NCBI GenBank assembly: GCA_017617295.1
Contig: JAFZWN010000006.1
Coordinates: forward strand, 1-45,194
Source: Clostridiales bacterium
GTDB taxonomy: Bacteria > Bacillota > Clostridia > Saccharofermentanales > Saccharofermentanaceae
Direction of reading: 5' to 3'
DNA: 45,194 bases
Numbering within the stretch: the stretch's first letter is position 1; the number at the start of each line of letters is the position of its first letter. A program made the translations under genes and the position numbers. Of this stretch, positions 9,728-19,052 are shown piece by piece. A model generated the notes under the pieces. It did no database searches. It was not told the origin of the DNA and was given only the letters and a program-made list of their open reading frames with translations.

Positions 9728-10816
9728 ATGAATACAATACATGATTATCTTTTCTGGCGGGGAGACCTGACGTTTGATCAGGTGCCATTTAATGATGTTG
9801 ATGCCGGTATCCTGGCAAGGTTTGCTTATGAACCCATGGATGGTATAGTATCGGACAATTTCTATGAGCAGACTCTTCTTAAGGATGCCTGCAGGGAGAT
9901 GTTAAACGATCCCGGGCTTGTAGATCACGTTATAGAGAGAGACATAGATCCAAAGTTTATATGGGAGATAAGCAACTGCAGGAGATTTTCCGATATCAGG
10001 CTCTCAGGTTATGTAAATGAGATCAATACCGAGACACAGATACAGTTCAGTGCCGTAGTCTTTGATATAAACGGTGAAGGCGATTATTATCTCGGTTTCA
10101 GAGGTACTGATAATACGCTGATCGCATGGAAAGAGGATTTCAATATGGGATTTGAATTTCCTGTCCCGGCGCAGGCACAGGCTCTGGAGTATCTGGAGAC
10201 GGCTTTACGTAAGTTCAAAGACGGGACGTTCATGATAGGAGGACATTCCAAAGGCGGTAATCTTTCTATCTATTCTTCCGTGTTCTGCCGTCCCGAGTTC
10301 CGAAGAGCTATAAGTAAGATCTATAATTTTGACGGTCCGGGATTTACGAGCTCGATCATGGAGACAGAAGGCTATAAGGAGATAAGCAGTAAGATAATCA
10401 CCTATGTTCCCAAGTTCTCGGTCGTCGGCATGATACTGGAACATGAGGAAGATTACAGTGTTGTCGACTCCAATGCCACGGGTATTATGCAGCATGAGCT
10501 CCTTACGTGGGGTATCGAACCCGGAGGTTACGATCTTGTCGATGATCTTGATAAAGGAAGCAAGTTCCTCGATGAGACCATGAGAGCCTGGATCGGTAAT
10601 CTCAGTAAGGAGGAACGTGAAGTCTTTGTCGAGAATATCTATTCTGTTGTCGAAGCATCCAATGCCACGACCATAGCAGAGTTTGTCGATAATAAAAATG
10701 AGGCTGTCAGCAGGATGATCAGTATGTATTCCAGGATGGACAGTGATTCAAAAAGCGGTATCATCAACGGCATCAAAAACTTTGTCGAGTGTGCCAAGAA
10801 GAATATCAGGAAATGA
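9728..10816 (+). CDS. DUF2974/Mbeg1-like alpha/beta hydrolase
   Basis: Predicted cytosolic serine hydrolase of the lipase-like DUF2974 family, common in gut and rumen Clostridia. No signal peptide or membrane helix is visible. The nucleophile elbow is GGHSKGGNLS with S174 as the probable catalytic serine, preceded by the family sequence YYLGFRGTDNTL. Acid and histidine partners are likely C-terminal, but I cannot place them firmly. The substrate is unknown. A TATAAT-like box occurs at 9692-9697 just after priA, so it may have its own promoter, though no good -35 is seen. The start follows a weak GGGAA site. The gene sits between priA and def, which are usually adjacent. Confidence 0.8.
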   Translation: MNTIHDYLFWRGDLTFDQVPFNDVDAGILARFAYEPMDGIVSDNFYEQTLLKDACREMLNDPGLVDHVIERDIDPKFIWEISNCRRFSDIRLSGYVNEINTETQIQFSAVVFDINGEGDYYLGFRGTDNTLIAWKEDFNMGFEFPVPAQAQALEYLETALRKFKDGTFMIGGHSKGGNLSIYSSVFCRPEFRRAISKIYNFDGPGFTSSIMETEGYKEISSKIITYVPKFSVVGMILEHEEDYSVVDSNATGIMQHELLTWGIEPGGYDLVDDLDKGSKFLDETMRAWIGNLSKEEREVFVENIYSVVEASNATTIAEFVDNKNEAVSRMISMYSRMDSDSKSGIINGIKNFVECAKKNIRK

Positions 10817-10820
10817 TTTG

Positions 10821-10829
10821 TGGTACAAT
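10821..10829 (+). promoter_or_regulatory. Extended -10 promoter element before def
   Basis: The sequence TGgTACAAT is an extended -10 box 34 bases before the def start. No convincing -35 is seen. It would start the def-to-thiN transcript. Confidence 0.45.
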
Positions 10830-10862
10830 ACATTGGAAAAATAAGCGAAAGCAGGTAATGAT

Positions 10863-11342
10863 ATGTCACTTCGTAATATCGCAGTCGAGGGAGATCCGAT
10901 CCTTCGCAAGAAATGCCGTCATATAGACGAGATCACTCCCAGGATCATAAAGCTCCTCGATGATATGGCAGATACCATGTATTATGAGAACAGGGGTATC
11001 GGTATAGCCGCACCGCAGGTCGGTGTCATGAGAAGAGCTTTTATCGTTGATGTCGGTGATGATCACGGTAAGATCGAATTCATTAATCCTGAGATCTTAG
11101 AGACTGAAGGTACGCAGACATATTGTGAAGGCTGTCTTTCGCTTCCCGGCAAGAGCGCCAATGTTGAACGTCCTGCCAGGATCAAGATCAAGGCACAGGA
11201 CCGTGAAGGCAACTGGTTTGAACTTGAAGCCGACGGTCTTCTGGCGGTCTGTATATGCCATGAATACGATCATCTGGAAGGGATACTCTTTACCGATAAG
11301 GCTGTAGGTGAAGTTCATGTAGAGGAGAAAGATGAAGACTGA
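10863..11342 (+). CDS. def: Peptide deformylase
   Basis: Removes the formyl group from the N-terminal methionine of nascent proteins. All three family motifs are present: GIGIAAPQVG, EGCLSLPG with metal ligand C91, and HEYDH with H133, E134 and H137. The length of 159 residues is typical. The start follows AGGTAA. The last 11 bases overlap fmt, which makes the formyl group that this enzyme removes, so the pair is coupled both functionally and translationally. Confidence 0.97.
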   Translation: MSLRNIAVEGDPILRKKCRHIDEITPRIIKLLDDMADTMYYENRGIGIAAPQVGVMRRAFIVDVGDDHGKIEFINPEILETEGTQTYCEGCLSLPGKSANVERPARIKIKAQDREGNWFELEADGLLAVCICHEYDHLEGILFTDKAVGEVHVEEKDED

Positions 11343-12279
11343 TCTTAAGATAATATTCATGGGTACGCCTGATCTCGCGGCCACATGTCTTGATGCTCTT
11401 ATAAGAGACGGAAGAAATGTCGTTCTTGCGGTATGTCAGCCGGATAAGCCAGTCGGACGTAAGAAGATCATAACTCCTCCGCCTGTTAAAGTTAGGGCAG
11501 AGGAAGCCGGTATCGAAGTCTTTCAGCCCGCATCCATGAAGACTGACGAAGCCTTTGAAAAGATCGACGGTATAAAGCCCGATATCATCATTACCGCTGC
11601 TTACGGTAAGATCCTCCCGAAGCCTGTACTCGATATTCCGAAGTATGGATGCATTAATGTTCACGGTTCGCTCCTTCCCAGATACAGAGGCGCGTCTCCT
11701 GTTCAGCAGGCTATCCTTAACGGTGATGATATGACAGGTGTTACCATTATGAAGATGGATGTAGGTATGGATACCGGTGATATGCTCAGTAGAGTCGAAG
11801 TTCCCATCGATCCTGATATACACATGCCTGAGCTTATGCATCTGCTTGCAGTAAAAGGTTCCGAGCTTCTTCTTTCCACGCTCGATGATTATGTCGGGGG
11901 TAAGATCATACCCGTACCGCAGGATGAGAATGAAGCTACTTCTTGCACTCTGATCGAGAGTTCCGACGGGGAGTTTGATTTCTCTTCAGATGCCCTGACC
12001 ATCCATAACAAGGTAAGAGCGCTTTCACAGTGGCCAGGTGCTTTTGTTATCTCAAACGGAAGAAAGATCAAGGTATATGATACTTCATATCTGCCATCCT
12101 TCGATGAGACCGATACGGATCCTTATGAACCCGGTGTTGTCGTTAAGGCCAGAAAATCGGATCTTATCGTTAAGTGCGGAAGCGGATTTATCAAGATCAA
12201 CGAACTTCAGTCTGAGGGCGGCAAGAGACTACGTGCATGCGATTGCGCCCATAATTTCAAGGTCGGAGAGAAGTTTTGA
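11332..12279 (+). CDS. fmt: Methionyl-tRNA formyltransferase
   Basis: Transfers a formyl group from 10-formyl-tetrahydrofolate to initiator Met-tRNA. The catalytic formyltransferase domain occupies about residues 1-205, with the signature SLLPRYRGASPVQ and the downstream MKMDVGMDTGDML. A C-terminal OB-like tRNA-binding domain follows. The length is 315 residues. An AGAGGAG site lies inside the end of def. Its stop overlaps the TTG start of rsmB. Confidence 0.97.
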   Translation: MKTDLKIIFMGTPDLAATCLDALIRDGRNVVLAVCQPDKPVGRKKIITPPPVKVRAEEAGIEVFQPASMKTDEAFEKIDGIKPDIIITAAYGKILPKPVLDIPKYGCINVHGSLLPRYRGASPVQQAILNGDDMTGVTIMKMDVGMDTGDMLSRVEVPIDPDIHMPELMHLLAVKGSELLLSTLDDYVGGKIIPVPQDENEATSCTLIESSDGEFDFSSDALTIHNKVRALSQWPGAFVISNGRKIKVYDTSYLPSFDETDTDPYEPGVVVKARKSDLIVKCGSGFIKINELQSEGGKRLRACDCAHNFKVGEKF

Positions 12280-13604
12280 GTAATAACGGTGACATTTCCG
12301 CGAGGCTTTCCTGTTTCAGGATCCTTAAGAGGGCTTATGCGGACAGCGCTTTTCTTAATCTCGAGCTCAAAGGTGCCGACGACTTTGTCCGTGCTGCGGT
12401 CTACGGTACGGTTACCTATACTTATACGATAGATTTTCTTATAAAGCATATCGGCGGGAGGGATGTCTCAGGTCTCGACATCGATACTCTGACATTACTC
12501 AGATTTGGGATCTGGCAGCTTCTGTTCTCGGATAAGGTGCCTTCTTATGCAGCGACAGCTACTACAGTGGACCTGGGCAGAAAAGTATGTCCGAGATCTG
12601 CCGGGCTTATCAACGCCATACTCCGTAAGATCTCGGATAGCCCTGAAGATAAAAAGGATCCTGACAGTTATAAGCCTGAAGTGGCACTTTCCCTTAAGAG
12701 CGAGATATACGGTGTCCTTAAGAAATCCTACGGAAAAGACCGCGCCTACGATATCGGTAAGGCGCTTCTTCATTCTTCTCCGCTGACGGTTCGTTATAAC
12801 AGGCTTAAGACCGACAAGGAATCTCTTGTTTCGAGCCTTCAATATGAAGGATTTCAGGCCGAATACGGCATGTTCTGCGATGATGCCCTGATACTTCGTA
12901 AGACCGGTGATACGCCTCTTGATAAGACAAAAGCGTTTATCAACGGTGAGTTCTTTGTCCAGAGCGAATCAGCAATGCTCGCGTCTATCGTATCAGCCCC
13001 TCAGAAAGGCTATAAGATCCTTGACTGCTGCAGTGCACCCGGTGGTAAAGCCTCACATATGGCCGAGTTAACCGGCGATGATGCAGATATCACCGCATCA
13101 GACATCAATCCGGCCCGGCTGGATCTGATCTGTCAGAATACCCGGAGGCTGGGGATAACTTCTGTAAAGACGGTAGAGGCTGATGCGACATGTGAACTTC
13201 CGGATGAAACATATGATATAGTAACTACTGATGTCCCGTGTTCGGGTCTCGGTCTTCTCGGGAAAAAGCCCGACATCAGGCTGAATCTCGATTATCAGGG
13301 GATACTTTCGCTTATCGGTCTTCAGAGTAAGATCACGGATGAAGCTTCAAAGAGAGTTTCCCCGGGCGGTGTCTTAATATACAGTACCTGTACTCTGAAC
13401 CGGGCCGAAAACGAAGATGCTGTTTCGAGGTTTCTGGATTCTCATGATGATTTTTATGCAGAAGATATAAACGGATATCTTCCCGAAAAGATTATAATGG
13501 ACAGTAAAAGGGAAGAAGATGCAAGAAACGGATATATTACGCTGTTTCCCGATATTGACGGGAGCGACGGTTTCTTTATAGCACGGTTACGGAGGCGCAG
13601 ATGA
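12276..13604 (+). CDS. rsmB: 16S rRNA m5C967 methyltransferase RsmB
   Basis: SAM-dependent methyltransferase that modifies a 16S rRNA cytosine. The N-terminal NusB-like RNA-binding domain covers about residues 1-140. The Rossmann domain has the SAM motif CCSAPGGKASHM and the two catalytic cysteine motifs DVPCSGLG and YSTCTLNRAENE. The length is 442 residues. The start is TTG at 12276, overlapping the fmt stop, with GGAGAG five bases before it; no ATG lies near. It overlaps rlmN by four bases. Confidence 0.95.
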   Translation: MSNNGDISARLSCFRILKRAYADSAFLNLELKGADDFVRAAVYGTVTYTYTIDFLIKHIGGRDVSGLDIDTLTLLRFGIWQLLFSDKVPSYAATATTVDLGRKVCPRSAGLINAILRKISDSPEDKKDPDSYKPEVALSLKSEIYGVLKKSYGKDRAYDIGKALLHSSPLTVRYNRLKTDKESLVSSLQYEGFQAEYGMFCDDALILRKTGDTPLDKTKAFINGEFFVQSESAMLASIVSAPQKGYKILDCCSAPGGKASHMAELTGDDADITASDINPARLDLICQNTRRLGITSVKTVEADATCELPDETYDIVTTDVPCSGLGLLGKKPDIRLNLDYQGILSLIGLQSKITDEASKRVSPGGVLIYSTCTLNRAENEDAVSRFLDSHDDFYAEDINGYLPEKIIMDSKREEDARNGYITLFPDIDGSDGFFIARLRRRR

Positions 13605-14632
13605 AGAAGTTCATTCTGGATGCGACAAAAGACAGTCTTAACGAATGGGCAAAGGATAACGGTCTTCCTTCTTTTCGTGCTGCCCAGATATATACCTGGA
13701 TAAGCAAGGGTATAATCGATCCCGATCAGATGACAAATATACCCAAGGACCTTAAGACCAGGCTTTCGCAGGATTTTGACATGAACGGGATGACAGTCGT
13801 GACAGAACTTAGGTCAAAGCTCGACGGGACGACCAAATATGTCTATAAGATGAGTGACGGAAATATAGTTGAAACTGTCGTTATGAGATATAAGACAGGG
13901 TTGTCGGTCTGTATATCTTCTCAGGCAGGATGTAAGATGGGATGTTCATTCTGTGCTTCGGCCAAGCTCGGCTTCGGCAGGAACCTTACATGCGGTGAGA
14001 TGCTCGGTCAGGTCATATTATCTCAGAAGCTTATGGGGGAGAAGATCAGAACTGTTGTCGTTATGGGTATCGGAGAGCCTTTTGATAACTATGACGAGCT
14101 CCTTAAGTTCCTTTCAGTTGCCAATGATCCGGAGGGGCTGGGATTGGGTGCAAGGCATATTACCGTTTCCACATGCGGTCTGATCCCTAAGATTAAGGAA
14201 TTTACGGAGCTGAAGTCTCAGGTCAATCTTGCCATATCGCTTCATGCGCCTAATGACGAACTTCGTAAGGAACTGATGCCGGTGGCATCGGCATACGGAA
14301 TAAGTGAACTTATCGATGCCTGTAAGGAATATGTCAGAAAGACGGGAAGACGGATAACATTTGAATATTCGCTCTTAGACGGAGTAAATGATACTCTTGC
14401 CTGTGCAGATGATCTTATAAGGCTTCTCAAGGGAATGAACTGTCATGTTAATCTCATAGCTGCAAATGAATTCCCCGGAAGTCCGTATCGAAGGAGCGGG
14501 AAGAAGAGGATAGAAGTCTTTATGAACCGTCTTGTATCTGGCGGCATCAATGCCACTTTGAGACGGGAGATGGGAACAGATATAATGGCTGCCTGCGGAC
14601 AGCTTAGAAGAGGGATGGAGGAGAATAAGTGA
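13601..14632 (+). CDS. rlmN: Dual-specificity 23S rRNA/tRNA methyltransferase RlmN
   Basis: Radical SAM enzyme that makes C2-methyladenosine in 23S rRNA and some tRNAs. The 4Fe-4S triad CKMGCSFC gives C111, C115 and C118. The C-terminal catalytic cysteine is C332 in MAACGQL. The N-terminal helical RNA-binding part reads LPSFRAAQIYTWI. The length of 343 residues is usual. GGAGG lies in the end of rsmB six bases from the ATG. Its stop overlaps the GTG start of the phosphatase gene. It is Cfr-like in fold, but the motif set and gene context fit RlmN rather than Cfr. Confidence 0.96.
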   Translation: MKKFILDATKDSLNEWAKDNGLPSFRAAQIYTWISKGIIDPDQMTNIPKDLKTRLSQDFDMNGMTVVTELRSKLDGTTKYVYKMSDGNIVETVVMRYKTGLSVCISSQAGCKMGCSFCASAKLGFGRNLTCGEMLGQVILSQKLMGEKIRTVVVMGIGEPFDNYDELLKFLSVANDPEGLGLGARHITVSTCGLIPKIKEFTELKSQVNLAISLHAPNDELRKELMPVASAYGISELIDACKEYVRKTGRRITFEYSLLDGVNDTLACADDLIRLLKGMNCHVNLIAANEFPGSPYRRSGKKRIEVFMNRLVSGGINATLRREMGTDIMAACGQLRRGMEENK

Positions 14633-15333
14633 ACTATCTTGGCCGGTCCGAGACAGGAAATGTAAGATCCAATAATGAAGATAACTATATCGCCAGGACT
14701 TTCGGTGATGTCGGTGTTTTTATCCTTACGGACGGTATCGGCGGCATCGAAGGCGGAGAAGTGGCATCTGAGATCGCCTGTGTACAGATGGACGGGCTGG
14801 TGGCTTCCGAGATATCCGACAGCCTTGATACCATAAGCTTTGAGGATTTCCGTATCTGCATGGATGCATTTGTAAACAGCATCAATAAGAGTATACTCTT
14901 AAGAGCCCTCGAGGATGATGACCTTTTCGGTATGGGGACAACTCTTACAGTGCTTATAGTACGCGAAAAAGAGCTATTTATCTGTCATGTCGGGGATGCC
15001 AGGACATACCTGATACACGGATCTTCGATCACGAGGCTTACCGAGGATCATCTGTATCGTAACAAACTTGTAAAGTCGCTCGGTGTCAATGAGTACATAA
15101 ATCCGTCGTTTTACAGGTATAATATAATGTACGGTGATATTATCCTTATGTGTACCGACGGCCTGTATGGTACGCTTGATGATAATACGATCACCGGATG
15201 CCTTAAGATGAGGAATGATCTTAACGGCTGTTTGGACAGACTTTTCACTGCCGCATACGATAACGGCAGTACTGATAATCTGACCGGGATAGTTATAAAT
15301 ACCAAGCCCGGCAATAAAAGAACAGGAGATTGA
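14629..15333 (+). CDS. stp: PP2C-family serine/threonine phosphatase (Stp/PrpC)
   Basis: Metal-dependent phosphatase that reverses PASTA-kinase phosphorylation. Motifs visible: RSNNEDNY, LTDGIGGIEGGEVAS (metal-binding Asp; usually DGMGG), GMGTTLT, VGDARTYL, CTDGLYGTL and GSTDNLT. The length of 234 residues is typical. The start is GTG in the GTGA overlap with the rlmN stop, with a GGAGGAG site ahead. The kinase gene follows directly, the standard stp-prkC arrangement. Confidence 0.94.
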   Translation: MNYLGRSETGNVRSNNEDNYIARTFGDVGVFILTDGIGGIEGGEVASEIACVQMDGLVASEISDSLDTISFEDFRICMDAFVNSINKSILLRALEDDDLFGMGTTLTVLIVREKELFICHVGDARTYLIHGSSITRLTEDHLYRNKLVKSLGVNEYINPSFYRYNIMYGDIILMCTDGLYGTLDDNTITGCLKMRNDLNGCLDRLFTAAYDNGSTDNLTGIVINTKPGNKRTGD

Positions 15334-15335
15334 AC

Positions 15336-17450
15336 ATGGGAGTACAGGGACCGGAAGGTCAGGTATTTGCAGGGAAGTATCGTATCAACCGCTTGATAGG
15401 CAAGGGCGGAATGGCTAATGTCTATCTCGGTACCGATCTCGGATCGGGCATGAATGTTGCCATTAAGATAATGAAGCCCGAATTCTCGGCCGATGAGGAA
15501 TTCATCAGGAGATTCGACACGGAGGCTCGAGCGGTCTCTTCTCTTAATCATGCCAATATCGTAAAGGTGTTCGGCGTCGGTCATGAGGGGAACTTCAGAT
15601 ATATCGTTCAGGAATATGTCGAAGGCATCACAGTTAAGGAACTTATCAATCAAAACGGCCACCTTGACTGGAAAGTCGCTGTCCCTATAGTCATTCAGAT
15701 AGGTATGGCTTTGGATTATGCGCATAAGAACGGCATCATCCACAGAGATATCAAGCCTCAGAATATCCTTATCTCCAGGGAAAGGATAGCGAAGATCACG
15801 GACTTCGGTATCGCCAGAGCTTCTACCGGCAATACGATCACAATGAGTTCCGGCGGTGCCATGGGCTCTGTTCATTATTTTTCTCCCGAGCAGGCCAGAG
15901 GCGGTAACGTCGGTCCCGGTTCCGATATCTATTCCATGGGCGTTATGCTCTTTGAGATGGTTACCGGCCGTGTTCCTTTTGACGGCGATTCCAATGTAGC
16001 TATCGCAGTAAAACATCTTCAGGAGAAGCCACCGATGGCATCTTCTTTCGTGCCCGATATCCCGAACGGTCTCGATAACATTATCTTTAAGTGTATGCAA
16101 AAGTCTCCCGATAAGCGTTATTCGTCTATGAGACAGATGGTTACCGAGCTCGATGCCCTTATGGTCGACCCTAATGGTATATACGGTGTTATCAATGACA
16201 CTTCCGAGAATGAGAGAGTCAATGTATCCTTCAGACAGGATCCGTCATATGAGAAGATCTCCGATCTCGAGAAGAGCGCCGAACACAGGAGAAGATCCAG
16301 ACTCCGCGACAATATCATGCTGACGCTTCTTATCGTCATGATAGTCGGTGTCCTTATGGCTCTAGGTATCCTGGTCATCACATCGATCCAGAATGCCACT
16401 GAGTCCATAAATGTCGCCGCAGCCAAGGATTATACAGTAAAGAATTATGTCGGTATGACTCAGGAAGAGGTCATCGCTGAACTCGAGGCTAATAATATTA
16501 GATATACAATCAAGGCTGAACCCACATCAGATTATACTCCGGGTATCGTTATCCGTCAGAGTATCAATGAGGGTATCGTTCTTGCAGCGAACTCGAGCGT
16601 CCATACTATCGAGCTTACGGTATCTGCTGAGGAAGATCAGATTATCCTGGCCGATTATGCCAATCTCGATTATCACCAGGCATATCAGTCTCTTATCGGT
16701 CTCGGGTTCTCCGTCAGTGTCCTCGACGAGCTTAACGAGGATATAGAGCCCGATCATGTTATCAGGACCGAGCCGGCTGCCGGTACACCGGTCACTCCCG
16801 GAACCAACGTCATCATAGTATATGCCAAGGAGCCTACTACCAGTACTGTTCCAAACCTTTATGCCATGAATCTTACAGAGGCAAGGCAGGCTGTTGAGGA
16901 GGCCGGTCTTACGATAGGTACGATCGAGGGCGCCGAGGAAGTGCTGGCGCTTCCCGAAGATCAGCAGTTTGTAATGCTTACGGATCCCGTTTCCAATATG
17001 AGCCTTCAGAGAAGAGCCGCCATTACACTGTTCGTCGGTTCCCAGGAAGACCTTGCAAGAGGCGGTACGCCTACGCCTACGCCTATTTCCGTTCCCGTTA
17101 TCGTTAATGTTATCGGAAGCGGTACTGTCGAAGGCGGCGGTGAATATAATCCGAATACCACTGTCGTACTTACCGCTCATCCCGCCGAAGGATTCTCTTT
17201 CGATCACTGGCAGGATATCTACGGTAATGTTGTGGCCTTCAGTTCCGAATACAGATTCCTGACAGGCGAGACCGGCGCAGAGTTCACTGCCGTATTCACG
17301 GCTCTTCCGACTTCGACTCCTACACCTACACCTACGCCTGAACCGACTGCCACACCTACTCCGGAACCTCAGCCTTCGGATACTTCGTCTGAAGTCTGGG
17401 TAGATCCCAATCAGTATCCTCCCGTACCGCCCGGAGGTAACCCGTGGTGA
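15336..17450 (+). CDS. prkC: PASTA-domain serine/threonine kinase with extra C-terminal extracellular domain
   Basis: Membrane kinase that senses peptidoglycan and controls wall growth. The cytosolic kinase domain (about 10-270) has GKGGMANVYLG, ATP lysine K44, HRDIKPQN with catalytic D138, and DFGIARA. One membrane helix lies at about 328-352, followed by three PASTA repeats (about 370-570). Beyond them is an unusual domain (about 586-656), rich in Gly and aromatics, resembling a divergent InlB B-repeat, and then a Thr/Pro tail ending PPGGNPW. I chose ATG 15336 rather than an in-frame TTG at 15330, because the AGGAG site is 7 bases from the ATG and only one base from the TTG. This gives 704 residues. 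Confidence 0.95.
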   Translation: MGVQGPEGQVFAGKYRINRLIGKGGMANVYLGTDLGSGMNVAIKIMKPEFSADEEFIRRFDTEARAVSSLNHANIVKVFGVGHEGNFRYIVQEYVEGITVKELINQNGHLDWKVAVPIVIQIGMALDYAHKNGIIHRDIKPQNILISRERIAKITDFGIARASTGNTITMSSGGAMGSVHYFSPEQARGGNVGPGSDIYSMGVMLFEMVTGRVPFDGDSNVAIAVKHLQEKPPMASSFVPDIPNGLDNIIFKCMQKSPDKRYSSMRQMVTELDALMVDPNGIYGVINDTSENERVNVSFRQDPSYEKISDLEKSAEHRRRSRLRDNIMLTLLIVMIVGVLMALGILVITSIQNATESINVAAAKDYTVKNYVGMTQEEVIAELEANNIRYTIKAEPTSDYTPGIVIRQSINEGIVLAANSSVHTIELTVSAEEDQIILADYANLDYHQAYQSLIGLGFSVSVLDELNEDIEPDHVIRTEPAAGTPVTPGTNVIIVYAKEPTTSTVPNLYAMNLTEARQAVEEAGLTIGTIEGAEEVLALPEDQQFVMLTDPVSNMSLQRRAAITLFVGSQEDLARGGTPTPTPISVPVIVNVIGSGTVEGGGEYNPNTTVVLTAHPAEGFSFDHWQDIYGNVVAFSSEYRFLTGETGAEFTAVFTALPTSTPTPTPTPEPTATPTPEPQPSDTSSEVWVDPNQYPPVPPGGNPW

Positions 17451-17461
17451 GGATATCCTGA

Positions 17462-18364
17462 ATGCACGGTGTAATTACAAAGGGTGTCGGCGGTCTGTAT
17501 ACCGTCCGTAATGAAGACGGCATCAACGTTTCATGCCGGATAAGAGGTGGGCTTCGTCACAAAAAGCTCACCCCTTTTGTCGGTGATAAGGTCGAGATCG
17601 GCGATTCGGGAGATCCCGATGTTCCTTTTGTCCTTGAGAAGATCTGCCCGAGGAAGAACAACCTGGTCAGGCCTCCGCTTGCCAATATCGATCTGGTCTT
17701 GCTGGCCTTCGCTGTCAGTGATCCAGAGCCTGATCTTAAGCTCCTCGATAAGATGCTCATAGTCTGTAATGTTTTATCGATCGAGCCCGTTATCATCTTT
17801 ACCAAGGCTGATCTTGACCCTGATCATGCTATGAAACTTCACCTTATCTATTCATCCTGCGGATATAAATGCTTTATCTCATCGCATGATTACAGGGTAG
17901 GAGATGAAGTCACTTCTCTTATCGGAAAAGATCAGATAGCCGCTTTTGCGGGACCTTCCGGAGTCGGTAAGAGTACTCTTTGCAATCATTTCCTGGATGA
18001 CGACAATATGGAGGTCGGTTCAATAAGCGAGAGGCTTAAAAGAGGAAAACATACCACCAGGCATGTTGAGCTCTTCGAACTGGGTGAAGGCTTTATTACC
18101 GATACGCCCGGATTCACATCATTGGATCTTTTTGAACTCGGTATAGACTTTGACCGCGTTATCGGTGGCTATCCCGAGCTGATCGAAGCATCAACATACT
18201 GCCGCTTCAAGGATTGCAAACATCTTGGAGAACGTGACTGCCATGTTAAGGATCTGATCGAAAAGGGCGATCCTTCGATAGACAAAGACCGCTATTTGAG
18301 ATATAAAGAATTCTATGAAAATCTGTATCAGAGACGTAACGACTATTCCGTCAAACGTCTTTAA
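17462..18364 (+). CDS. rsgA: Ribosome small-subunit GTPase RsgA
   Basis: Circularly permuted GTPase that checks late 30S assembly. An N-terminal OB domain is followed by G4 (FTKADLD), G1 (GPSGVGKST, K170), switch GKHTTRHVEL, and G3 (DTPGFTSL). The C-terminal zinc site follows (CRFKDCKHLGERDC). The length of 300 residues is usual. GAGG from the end of prkC serves as ribosome site. Placement right after prkC is the common Bacillota order. Family members are known substrates of this kinase, so it may be regulated by it. Confidence 0.96.
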   Translation: MHGVITKGVGGLYTVRNEDGINVSCRIRGGLRHKKLTPFVGDKVEIGDSGDPDVPFVLEKICPRKNNLVRPPLANIDLVLLAFAVSDPEPDLKLLDKMLIVCNVLSIEPVIIFTKADLDPDHAMKLHLIYSSCGYKCFISSHDYRVGDEVTSLIGKDQIAAFAGPSGVGKSTLCNHFLDDDNMEVGSISERLKRGKHTTRHVELFELGEGFITDTPGFTSLDLFELGIDFDRVIGGYPELIEASTYCRFKDCKHLGERDCHVKDLIEKGDPSIDKDRYLRYKEFYENLYQRRNDYSVKRL

Positions 18365-18374
18365 GGGGGATATA

Positions 18375-19052
18375 ATGAACGAAGTATTTATAGCACCATC
18401 CATACTTGCAGCCGATTTTGCAACACTAGGTGATGATCTTAAAGAGATATCCAAAGAGTGCAGTTTCCTGCATCTCGATATAATGGACGGGCATTTTGTT
18501 CCAAATCTTTCTTTCGGTATTCCCGTCGTCGAGACACTCCGTAAACATACCGATCTTATATTTGATACGCACCTTATGGTGGATGAGCCCAAGATGTTCA
18601 TCAAGCCTTTTATAGATGCAGGTTCCGATTATGTGACATTTCATGTCGAATGTACAGATGAGCCTTTTGAGCTTATCAACGAGATCAGATCCTACGGCAA
18701 AAAAGCCGGTATTGCCATACATCCCTATACTCCGATAGAAAAGATCTATCCTTTTACCAAGAAAGGTGCCGTCGATCTGATCCTGGTCATGTCCGTAGTT
18801 CCGGGCTTCGGCGGTCAGAGCTTCATGGCTGCCGCCAAGGGAAGACTTATCGAGGTCCGTAACCGTCTTGATAAGAACGGATCCGAGGCGCTACTGTCTG
18901 TTGACGGCGGTATCAAGGACACTACCATTAAGGATGCCGTCAGTTCCGGTGCGCGTCTTATTGTATCGGGAAGTTCCGTATTCGGTAAGTCCGATAAGGC
19001 AGAGGCGATCCGTAATCTGAAGAACCTTTCATATCAGGCTTTAAATGAGTAA
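18375..19052 (+). CDS. rpe: Ribulose-phosphate 3-epimerase
   Basis: Interconverts ribulose 5-phosphate and xylulose 5-phosphate in the pentose phosphate pathway. TIM-barrel motifs: LHLDIMDGHFVPN (metal and catalytic Asp), HLMV, VMSVVPGFGGQSF (phosphate loop), and LSVDGGI with the second catalytic Asp. I start it at ATG 18375, 6 bases after AAGGGGG; the frame is open further upstream into rsgA, but that part has no homologous sequence. This gives 225 residues, the usual size. It overlaps thiN by eight bases. Confidence 0.96.
   Translation: MNEVFIAPSILAADFATLGDDLKEISKECSFLHLDIMDGHFVPNLSFGIPVVETLRKHTDLIFDTHLMVDEPKMFIKPFIDAGSDYVTFHVECTDEPFELINEIRSYGKKAGIAIHPYTPIEKIYPFTKKGAVDLILVMSVVPGFGGQSFMAAAKGRLIEVRNRLDKNGSEALLSVDGGIKDTTIKDAVSSGARLIVSGSSVFGKSDKAEAIRNLKNLSYQALNE

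Noticed and set aside
15111..16100. Minus-strand open frame of 329 codons over stp and prkC
   Set aside because: Antisense to the phosphatase end and kinase domain, with no motif of its own.
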